A stretch of DNA of 35,770 nucleotides from Treponema sp. Lineage in GTDB: Bacteria; Spirochaetota; Spirochaetia; Treponematales; Treponemataceae. The DNA lies in contig JAKSTN010000028.1 of assembly GCA_024402535.1 (NCBI GenBank), forward strand, positions 1-35,770, given 5' to 3'. Each line of letters opens with the position of its first letter. Within the stretch, counting starts at the first letter, position 1. Position numbers and translations under genes: made by a program. Below, piece after piece: positions 16,824 to 23,780 of this stretch. A model generated the notes under the pieces. The model saw only the letters and a list, made by a program, of their open reading frames with translations. It did no database searches and was not told the origin of the DNA.

Positions 16824-17438
16824 ATGAAAATATTGTTCTGGTTTCTTGTAATACTTCTTATTTTTGCACTTGGACTTCTTCTTCTTTTTGTTTTCAATGT
16901 GCTTATACCTTCTGTAAAAGAACAGACTGAAAATGATTCTGATTCTGTGTTTTCAGAACTTGAACTTAATTATGTTTTTCCAAAGGAAAAACAGGCACCT
17001 CAGTCTGATAAACGGGCTTTTGTAATGTGTTCTCCAGATAAACAGATTGTAAATGCTTTTTTGCAGTTTAATCCGGGACAAAGCTGTTTATTAACAAATG
17101 AAGTATTCCATTCTGGAAACAAATGTGCTTTTGCCTGTATTGGTCTTGGGGACTGTGTAAAAGTCTGCCCTCAGGAAGCAATTTTTATAAAAAATAATAC
17201 TGCTGTTGTTTCGAATCTTTGTACTGGGTGCGGATTATGTGTTTCTGCCTGTCCAAAAGGAATTATTAAAATGATTGACGGGGATGCAAAAACATATTAC
17301 CGTTGTTCGAATCATGAACCGGATCTTGCCGGTTGTAAAAGTGGTAAAAAAGAAGAAACTGTTCTTCGTTCTGACAAAAAAGACTTTAAAATATGGTCAC
17401 AATGTTATAAAATAGTTAAACGGTTTATAAAGAACTAA
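16824..17438 (+). CDS. rnfB: RnfB-like ferredoxin subunit, lacking the N-terminal Fe-S module
   Basis: A 204-residue protein with one N-terminal membrane helix (about 4-28) and a cytoplasmic 2x[4Fe-4S] domain. The clusters use C101/105/111/115 (in CAFACIGLGDCVKVCP) and C133/136/139/143 (CTGCGLCVSACPKG), both highly typical of RnfB. C69 and C88 in the preceding conserved segment are also kept. Standard RnfB has another [4Fe-4S] module (NCGACGYPGC type) between helix and ferredoxin domain. Here only ~35 polar residues fill that place and no such motif exists. It would normally receive electrons from ferredoxin on the cytoplasmic side. A GGAAGG Shine-Dalgarno precedes the ATG. It is the last tightly spaced gene of the operon. 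Confidence 0.85.
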   Translation: MKILFWFLVILLIFALGLLLLFVFNVLIPSVKEQTENDSDSVFSELELNYVFPKEKQAPQSDKRAFVMCSPDKQIVNAFLQFNPGQSCLLTNEVFHSGNKCAFACIGLGDCVKVCPQEAIFIKNNTAVVSNLCTGCGLCVSACPKGIIKMIDGDAKTYYRCSNHEPDLAGCKSGKKEETVLRSDKKDFKIWSQCYKIVKRFIKN

Positions 17439-17496
17439 TCGAAAGAGGGAGTTATTTGTTCGGCAAAGGGTGGGGCGCCGTATAGATAATCAGTTA

Positions 17497-19443
17497 ATGG
17501 ATTTAATATACGTAAGCTTCAGTTTAAAATCATTCTCTTTGTGCGACACTGACTCGTTTGAAACTTATTATTCTGAAGTTTTAAAACCTTTAATCAAATT
17601 ACTAAATAAAAATCCAGAATTACATTTTTCTTTCTCTTTCTCAGGTTCAGAAATTGCTTATTTCAAGAAGAAAAAGAATGAATTTCTTAAGGTTCTTTCT
17701 GAACTTGTAAAACGAAATCAGTGTGAAGTTTATGGTGGTGCTTATTACAAACCTGTGCTTCCATTGCTTCTTCCTTCTGACCGTAACGGTCAGATTGATC
17801 TTCTTACCTCAGAAATCAGACAGCATACAGGTAAAGCCCCAAGAGGACTCTGCTTATATAATGATGTATGGGATTCATCACTTTTGCAGACATTAAATTC
17901 CTGTGGAATGGACTATGTTCTTCTTAATGAAGCAATCATTCCTGAAGAAAAAAGAAATTTCCTTGCAGTTCAGATGAGTGAACTTGGAAAATCACGCCAG
18001 ATTTATGGCTTCTCAGATTCTATTACTCAGGATTTCCTTAATAATGAAAGTTCTGAGTTCATAAAGATCCTTCAGAAAAAGGTCAGTAAAGCAAATAACG
18101 ATTCATCTCTTTATACAGATAATAAAAATATTGTAAATATTGCTTTATCAAAAACTGAAGCTAAATTTGCATTGCAGAATGATCTCTTTGGAAGTCTTTT
18201 AAATCAGCTTAAGGATTCTTCAGAAAATGTAATTTTTTCAACGATTTCTGAATACTCAAAACTTAAAGCAAAGAAGACTCCAGCTTTTATATCTTGTGGT
18301 ATTTGTCCAAAAATGAATACTACAGGAAAATATGACTCTATTTATGATTTTATGAACGCTAACCCAAGGTCACAGGCTCTTTATAACAGAATGCTTTATG
18401 TTTCGCAGCTTGTAAACCAGCCTAATAAGGATAAAGCTCACCAGAGACTTGCTCGTGAAAAACTTTGGGAAGGACAGAATGGAGACGTTCTTGTATGTGC
18501 TAACAGTTCTACAAGCAATCGCCAGGTTTCTTATAAAAAACTGATGGAAGCGGAAAATATTATCCGTGAAACTTCAGAAAATAAGGAATCAGTTCTTTCT
18601 TTTGACTATAACTACGATGGATATCCAGAATATGTTTGCCGTATGGAAAACTATTTCTCTTGTATCAGTCTTAAGGGGGGTGCAGTTCAGGAATTCCAGA
18701 GTATAAAAAATACAGGAAATTACGCAGACAATTATTCCCGTTCCCAAGCCTTTGGCGATGTTACAGATGGTTATGATCGCGGTCTTTTTATAGATCATCT
18801 TTTTACTGAAGATCAGTTCAAGAAATATCTTCGTAAGGAAGCTGCTGGTAATGGTATTTTCAGTCAGGTTTTATATGAAGAAGTAAAATTTTCTGCAAAG
18901 CACCATGAACTTCTTCTGAAAGCCCGTGCAAATTTCGGAAATCAGACCGTTTCTATTTCTAAAAAATATATAATCAACTCTTCGGGAATGAATATCCAGT
19001 ATATTCTTAAAAACGAAAGTGAAAATCAGCTGAAAAGCAAATTCTGTGTTGAATCTAACTTTGCTCATATTGATTTTACACCAGTAAATACGGGAAGTTA
19101 TAAAGTTCTTGTTGCAACAGAAACTGAAGCCCGTGAAATCGATACAGAAAAGACTTCTCTTGAATGCTTTGATCAGGGCTTTGTACACAATATTAATGTA
19201 GCTCAGATTACTGATGAATCTAATGGTATTTCCTTCTCATTTGAACCAAATGAGAACTGCAGCTACTGTTTTTATCCTCTTACTTTTATTCAGAAGGAAA
19301 CGGACATTCCTTTGGGAATGACATATGTTTCTACACTTTTCTGGGACATAGATATTGCTCCAGGAAAGGAAATAGAGAAGAATTTTAACTTTACAATCTT
19401 CAGTTCTCATAAAATACGAAAAAAGTCAGCACCTAAAAATTAA
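17497..19443 (+). CDS. GH57-like protein (4-alpha-glucanotransferase/alpha-amylase family), probable pseudoenzyme
   Basis: A ~648-residue protein resembling GH57 glucanotransferases, with a catalytic-barrel part and the C-terminal beta-rich domains of that group (DUF1925/1926-like). Shared stretches are EVYGGAYYKPVLPLLLPSDRNGQI and APRGLCLYNDVWDSSLLQTL, which matches the family's PRGLWLTERVWEPELVKTL. The family nucleophile Glu is replaced by N122. The acid/base Asp region (DDGEKFG in relatives) reads SKTEAKF (218-224), and the N-terminal HxHQP motif is absent. Catalysis is therefore doubtful, and a glycan-binding or regulatory role is possible. The ATG at 17497 puts the first barrel strand at the N-terminus as in relatives. 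A GTG at 17470 would add nine residues. It follows rnfB by 58 bases and may be cotranscribed. Confidence 0.7.
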   Translation: MDLIYVSFSLKSFSLCDTDSFETYYSEVLKPLIKLLNKNPELHFSFSFSGSEIAYFKKKKNEFLKVLSELVKRNQCEVYGGAYYKPVLPLLLPSDRNGQIDLLTSEIRQHTGKAPRGLCLYNDVWDSSLLQTLNSCGMDYVLLNEAIIPEEKRNFLAVQMSELGKSRQIYGFSDSITQDFLNNESSEFIKILQKKVSKANNDSSLYTDNKNIVNIALSKTEAKFALQNDLFGSLLNQLKDSSENVIFSTISEYSKLKAKKTPAFISCGICPKMNTTGKYDSIYDFMNANPRSQALYNRMLYVSQLVNQPNKDKAHQRLAREKLWEGQNGDVLVCANSSTSNRQVSYKKLMEAENIIRETSENKESVLSFDYNYDGYPEYVCRMENYFSCISLKGGAVQEFQSIKNTGNYADNYSRSQAFGDVTDGYDRGLFIDHLFTEDQFKKYLRKEAAGNGIFSQVLYEEVKFSAKHHELLLKARANFGNQTVSISKKYIINSSGMNIQYILKNESENQLKSKFCVESNFAHIDFTPVNTGSYKVLVATETEAREIDTEKTSLECFDQGFVHNINVAQITDESNGISFSFEPNENCSYCFYPLTFIQKETDIPLGMTYVSTLFWDIDIAPGKEIEKNFNFTIFSSHKIRKKSAPKN

Positions 19444-19472
19444 TTTCAAAATGACAAAATTTGTAAAAGTGT

Positions 19473-19502
19473 TTGACAAAGCCTCAAAATTTGGTGTACA
19501 AT
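19473..19502 (+). promoter_or_regulatory. Promoter P1 of rpmF-acpP
   Basis: A perfect -35 TTGACA (19473-19478) and -10 TACAAT (19497-19502) are separated by 18 bp. Transcription would start near 19509, leaving a ~65-base leader before the rpmF ATG. No operator-like palindrome is evident. Confidence 0.75.
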
Positions 19503-19503
19503 A

Positions 19504-19536
19504 TTGACACTCTGATGGGAATTGTTGTAATATAAT
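19504..19536 (+). promoter_or_regulatory. Promoter P2 of rpmF-acpP
   Basis: A second TTGACA (19504-19509) begins two bases after the P1 -10 box. It is followed by TAATAT (19528-19533, 18 bp spacing) overlapping TATAAT (19531-19536, 21 bp spacing). Start would be near 19541. The two promoters are arranged in tandem, fitting strong expression of a ribosomal protein and acyl carrier protein. Confidence 0.65.
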
Positions 19537-19573
19537 TCAGTTATATCAGAACAAATATAGTGAGGTTATATAT

Positions 19574-19762
19574 ATGGCAGTACCTAGATCCAAAACATCA
19601 AAGGCCGTTACAAAAAGACGTCAGACAATCAATATGAAACTTAAGGCTCCACAGCTGGTAGAATGTTCTAACTGCGGAAACCTGGTTCAGTCTCATAGAA
19701 TTTGTCCAAAATGTGGTTTCTACCGCGGACGTCAGGTAATCACACCTGAAGTAAACGGCTAA
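19574..19762 (+). CDS. rpmF: 50S ribosomal protein L32
   Basis: A 62-residue protein beginning AVPRSKTSKAVTKRRQ, the standard bacterial L32 start. The zinc-ribbon form is complete, with C31/C34 (CSNC) and C44/C47 (CPKC). It is a structural component of the large ribosomal subunit. A GAGGT Shine-Dalgarno lies 8 bases before the ATG. acpP follows after 18 bases, so ribosome and fatty acid synthesis genes are coexpressed, as is common in bacteria. Confidence 0.97.
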   Translation: MAVPRSKTSKAVTKRRQTINMKLKAPQLVECSNCGNLVQSHRICPKCGFYRGRQVITPEVNG

Positions 19763-19780
19763 TAAATTAAGGAGAAAACA

Positions 19781-20020
19781 ATGGACGAATTGTTTGAAAA
19801 AATCCAGAAACTTATCGCTGATAAACTGGAAATCGATGAAAGCAAAATCACTCTGGATTCTTCATTCCGCGGTGATCTCGGAGCAGACAGCCTGGACACA
19901 TACGAACTGGTTTACGCTATCGAAGGTGAACTCGGAGTAAGCATTCCTGATGAAAAAGCTAACGAATTTGAAACAGTTCGCGATGCTTATGACTTCATCA
20001 AAGCTGAACAGAGCAAATAA
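19781..20020 (+). CDS. acpP: Acyl carrier protein
   Basis: A 79-residue acidic helical protein. S37 in the motif GADSLDTYEL is the site of the 4'-phosphopantetheine arm, on which fatty acyl chains are built. The surrounding pattern (DSSFRGDLGADSLD, then EGELGVSIPDEKANEFETV) is that of AcpP in type II fatty acid synthesis. It has a strong AAGGAG Shine-Dalgarno and lies directly after rpmF. A terminator follows within 25 bases, so much of the transcript should end here. Confidence 0.97.
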   Translation: MDELFEKIQKLIADKLEIDESKITLDSSFRGDLGADSLDTYELVYAIEGELGVSIPDEKANEFETVRDAYDFIKAEQSK

Positions 20021-20043
20021 TTTAATTATTGCTTGATATAAAA

Positions 20044-20071
20044 GGCTTCCTTAACGGAAGTCTTTTTTTTT
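20044..20071 (+). terminator. Rho-independent terminator after acpP
   Basis: Stem GGCTTCC (20044-20050) pairs with GGAAGTC (20056-20062, one G-U pair) across a 5-base loop. A run of nine T (20063-20071) follows. It separates acpP from rnc, which starts only 14 bases later. Confidence 0.85.
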
Positions 20072-20084
20072 CTAAAATAAAGAA

Positions 20085-20804
20085 ATGAATACTACACTTA
20101 CAACAGAAAGAAAAAATCAACTTGTCTCGTTCTGTAAAACCGCTGGGATTAAAATTCAGAATCTTGAACTTCTGGATCTGGCTTTTTATCATCGCAGTTC
20201 TTCCAATGAAAATAAAAAATCTCATGAAAAGTCAAATAATGAGAGACTTGAATTTCTTGGAGACAGCGTATTGGGCCTTGTAACGGCTTCCTGGCTTTAT
20301 ACAAATCTTCCTGATTATAAGGAAGGGGAATTGGCAAAAATAAAGAGTGTAGTTGTTTCAGAAAAAATTCTTGCTCCTAATGCACTGCGTCTTGGAATAG
20401 ACAAACTTTTAGTTCTGGGACATGGTGAAGAAATTACAGGTGGCCGTAAAAAGCCTGCTATTCTTGCAGACTGTATGGAAGCTGTTATAGGTGCTTATTA
20501 TCTTGATTCTGGCTTTGAAGCCGCCAGAGAATATGTTCTTTCTTTCATTGTTCCTGAAATCAAAAAAGTTCTTGAAAACGGAACAAAAGATTTCAAAACA
20601 CTGCTTCAGGAACTTACTCAGAAAAAGTTCAAAGTTTTTCCTGTATATGAGCTTCTGGATACAAAGGGACCTGAACATGAAAAGATTTTCACATTCAATG
20701 TAAGAATTGGGGATAAAGTCTTTGGGCCTGTCAGTGGTTCTTCTAAAAAAGATGCGGAACAGAAACTTGCTGAGCAGGTTTATAATGAATTGAAAAAAAT
20801 ATAA
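20085..20804 (+). CDS. rnc: Ribonuclease III
   Basis: A 239-residue double-strand-specific endoribonuclease that processes rRNA and mRNA. The catalytic domain has the signature NERLEFLGDSVLGLV with E53, E56 and D60, and the second metal site ADCMEAVIG with D129 and E132. The C-terminal dsRNA-binding domain (about 167-237) has DFKTLLQELTQKK and ends KKDAEQKLAEQVYNEL. Length is typical. It follows acpP as in many bacteria, but a terminator stands between them. A TAAAAT at 20074-20079 lies a few bases before the ATG and there is no Shine-Dalgarno, so rnc may have its own short-leader or leaderless transcript plus read-through. Confidence 0.95.
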   Translation: MNTTLTTERKNQLVSFCKTAGIKIQNLELLDLAFYHRSSSNENKKSHEKSNNERLEFLGDSVLGLVTASWLYTNLPDYKEGELAKIKSVVVSEKILAPNALRLGIDKLLVLGHGEEITGGRKKPAILADCMEAVIGAYYLDSGFEAAREYVLSFIVPEIKKVLENGTKDFKTLLQELTQKKFKVFPVYELLDTKGPEHEKIFTFNVRIGDKVFGPVSGSSKKDAEQKLAEQVYNELKKI

Positions 20805-20824
20805 ATCTCAAAAGTCTCTAATTT

Positions 20825-20853
20825 TTGCAAATAAATTAACTATATGGTATAAT
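20825..20853 (+). promoter_or_regulatory. Promoter of the CHASE2 cyclase gene, predicts leaderless mRNA
   Basis: TTGCAA (20825-20830) and a perfect TATAAT (20848-20853) are spaced 17 bp. The -10 box ends 5 bases before the ATG at 20859, so transcription should begin at or within the start codon. No Shine-Dalgarno is present. Confidence 0.7.
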
Positions 20854-20858
20854 TTGTT

Positions 20859-23753
20859 ATGGCAAAAAATAAAGTTAAATCTGTAAAAGAAAAACACATT
20901 TTCCTTTCAATTTCCCTTGGTATAATTATTCTTTTTACTCTTATCGGGTCATTTAATGTTTTCAATTCAATTGACCTCCGTTTTTATAATTTCCTTTTTA
21001 AATTTAAGAAAGAAATTCCACAGAATGAAAAAGTTGTAATGATTGAGATTGATGACCAGTCTCTTGATAAACTTGGTGAATGGCCATGGACCCGAAACAT
21101 TCTAGGAGACACTTTAATAAGAATGAAAGAAATGGGGGCAACCTCTGCTTCTTTTGATATTGAATATCTTTCGCCTTCAGCAATGGGTGTTGCTTCAAAC
21201 GTGCGTGAAAAAATTGATGAAAGTATTTCCGGAAATGAAGAGCTTGTTGTTGGTCTTGTAGAACAACTTACAGATGCTGCAACCGGTGGTATGTTTAAAA
21301 CATCTGAAATTGCCGGCCTTTCAAAGGAAATGATTGAAGAATATCTTTATCCTTCATACGAAGAACTGAAAGAAAATATTGTTAATGATATTTATTTTGA
21401 TTACGATGAATATTTTGCCCGAGCTGTTCAGTTTTTTGAAAATGCATATCTTACAATAAATATGCGTGAGATTGGTGTTACTTATGAACCTGAGTATATT
21501 GATTATGTAAATAAAAGATTTCTTCGCCGAAATGTACAGGATAAAAATGCATTAATCAAGAAATTTAATAACTATGAAGCCAGCCGTCTGGATAAAGATA
21601 TACCAGGGTATGCACCGTCTATGGAAATTTTTATGAGTCGTGCAAAAGCCGGTTCATTTACAAACTCTGTAGTTGATGATGATGGAATCCGACGTCGTAT
21701 GGAATTCCTTACAGAGCATGACGGCGGGTATATTGCCCAGCTTTCTGTTAGCCCGCTTCTTGATAATCTGAACGTAGAAAAAATTATTAGAAATAAACGA
21801 AGTTATACACTTGTAAATGCAAAGTTTCCTGATCTTCCAGAACCAATTGATATAAAAATTCCTCTTGATGAACATGGATATTTTTTGATTAACTGGCGTC
21901 ACGGCAATATTGACGATTCATTTAAGTTTCAGCCTGTTTTACAGTTTAATTACCTTGATACTTGTGAAGAAGCTGTTTTCAAGGGACTTAATAATATTTC
22001 AAATTTGAATGTTATTAATGAAGACGGATCTCCTTTTGATTTCTTCGGTTTTGCACAGGAACTTTCTGAAATGTATCAGGAAATTCTTGAATATAAGAAT
22101 TATCTTCTTTCTTTATGTACAGGATTTGATGCTTATGGAAAACCTTATGACGGCATAAGTCCTGAAATGTATGAAGAGTATTTTTCTCTGAGAAAAGATT
22201 ATTTTGAAAATATCAAGGTATTTATAGATCAGAATCTGGAAGGTGAAGTATTTGATTTTCTTGATTATATGATTGATAAATATTCTGACAGGGAAGATGT
22301 TGTTCAACGTTTTACTGATTGGAAAAATGCTTTATCTGAAGAATACAACTACCTGAAAGAAGAATATTTCAGTTATATGGAAATTGAGCCAAAAGTTCGT
22401 GCTGATATAAACGGATCATATTGTATTATTGGTAACACTGCTTCAAGTACAACCGACCTTGGTGCGGTTCCTTTTATAAAACAGTATGCCAACGTAGGTA
22501 TTCATGGAAATGTAATGAATACAATTTTAAATCGTCAGTTCATTTACAGTTATGACTGGTACTTTATCTTTATTTTATCAGTTATCTTTTCTATCATTCC
22601 GGCATTCGTTTCAGATGATAAAAAAGTATTCAAGAATATTTACGGTGCGATTATGGTTTTAGGCCTGGTTTCTCTGTTTATTGTTCTTTTTGTGATTTTT
22701 GATATTTACTTCCCGATGATAACTTCGGTTTCCTACCTTTTTGTAATTTATCTTACAGGTCTGATTTTCCGTTTTGTAAATTCTGACCGTGAAAAGAAAT
22801 ATATTACAGATGCTTTCAGTCAGTGTCTTGCTCCAACTGTTGTAAAACAGCTTATTGATAATCCTGACAGTTTCCGTCTTGGTGGTGAAACTCTCGATAT
22901 GTCTGCAATCTTTACTGATATTCAGAAGTTTTCATCATTCAGTGAATTATTAAACGCCGGGGAACTGGTTGCTCTGCTGAACTTCTATCTTACAGAAATG
23001 TCTGACATTATTATTGGAGAAGACGGAACGGTAGATAAATATGAAGGAGATGCCATTATCGCCCTGGTTGGTGCACCGTTCCAGTTTGAAGATCACGCAT
23101 TCAAAGCCTGTTCAGCTGCAATTAAAATGAAAAAAGCTGAAGAACTTATTAATCAGAAAATCATTGATATTGCATCAAAAGAAAAACCTGAAGATATGGA
23201 TATAGATCTTTACAATGCATTTAAAGTAATGACTGAAAATAAAAAGACTATTAATACACGCATCGGTATAAACTCCGGGGAAATGGTTGCCGGTTATATG
23301 GGGTCTACAAAGAAAAAGAATTACACAATGATGGGAAACAATGTAAACCTTGCAAGCCGTCTTGAAGGAACAAACAAGGCTTACGCATCTTATATTATGT
23401 GTTCTGAATCTACATTTGAACGCGCAAACCGTGGAGTGAATAAAGATAAAATTCTTTTCCGTCGTTTGGACCGTGTTCGTGTTATAAACATTAAAACGCC
23501 GGTTCAACTTTATAATATTATCGGTTTTACTGATGACATTACTAATGAACAGAGAAAAGAAATAGATATGTTCCATGCAGCTTTAGATTTATATCTTGAA
23601 CGTAACTTTATTGAAGCTGGGAAGTTATTTGTTAAAGCTAACAGTGTATTTACTGATGATACAGCACTTGTTTATGCTGAACGCTGCAAAAATTATATTG
23701 AAGAAGGCGTTCCTGAGAACTGGGACGGCATATTTAATATGACTTCAAAGTAA
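20859..23753 (+). CDS. CHASE2-domain adenylate cyclase (class III)
   Basis: A 964-residue membrane receptor cyclase. There is an N-terminal helix (about 14-33), then a long extracytoplasmic CHASE2 sensor (VVMIEIDDQSLDKLGEWPWTR near 50-70). CHASE2 is interrupted by a large acidic, Tyr-rich insertion. Three helices (about 565-650) lead to the cytoplasmic cyclase domain (about 680-870). Metal ligands are D687 (FTDIQKFSS) and D731 (DKYEGD). K727 and T823 are the purine-selecting residues and favour ATP over GTP. Transition-state residues N830 and R834 are in VNLASRL. All catalytic residues are present, so cAMP production in response to an unknown external signal is expected. A ~90-residue C-terminal extension looks TPR-like. 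The exported protein genes downstream may be functionally linked. Confidence 0.93.
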   Translation: MAKNKVKSVKEKHIFLSISLGIIILFTLIGSFNVFNSIDLRFYNFLFKFKKEIPQNEKVVMIEIDDQSLDKLGEWPWTRNILGDTLIRMKEMGATSASFDIEYLSPSAMGVASNVREKIDESISGNEELVVGLVEQLTDAATGGMFKTSEIAGLSKEMIEEYLYPSYEELKENIVNDIYFDYDEYFARAVQFFENAYLTINMREIGVTYEPEYIDYVNKRFLRRNVQDKNALIKKFNNYEASRLDKDIPGYAPSMEIFMSRAKAGSFTNSVVDDDGIRRRMEFLTEHDGGYIAQLSVSPLLDNLNVEKIIRNKRSYTLVNAKFPDLPEPIDIKIPLDEHGYFLINWRHGNIDDSFKFQPVLQFNYLDTCEEAVFKGLNNISNLNVINEDGSPFDFFGFAQELSEMYQEILEYKNYLLSLCTGFDAYGKPYDGISPEMYEEYFSLRKDYFENIKVFIDQNLEGEVFDFLDYMIDKYSDREDVVQRFTDWKNALSEEYNYLKEEYFSYMEIEPKVRADINGSYCIIGNTASSTTDLGAVPFIKQYANVGIHGNVMNTILNRQFIYSYDWYFIFILSVIFSIIPAFVSDDKKVFKNIYGAIMVLGLVSLFIVLFVIFDIYFPMITSVSYLFVIYLTGLIFRFVNSDREKKYITDAFSQCLAPTVVKQLIDNPDSFRLGGETLDMSAIFTDIQKFSSFSELLNAGELVALLNFYLTEMSDIIIGEDGTVDKYEGDAIIALVGAPFQFEDHAFKACSAAIKMKKAEELINQKIIDIASKEKPEDMDIDLYNAFKVMTENKKTINTRIGINSGEMVAGYMGSTKKKNYTMMGNNVNLASRLEGTNKAYASYIMCSESTFERANRGVNKDKILFRRLDRVRVINIKTPVQLYNIIGFTDDITNEQRKEIDMFHAALDLYLERNFIEAGKLFVKANSVFTDDTALVYAERCKNYIEEGVPENWDGIFNMTSK

Positions 23754-23780
23754 TGGTGTCTGATTTTTGAGAGGGGATTT

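Noticed and set aside
23175..23576. Minus-strand frame of 133 codons in the cyclase catalytic domain
   Set aside because: It covers the highly conserved cyclase core on the other strand and shows no family features.
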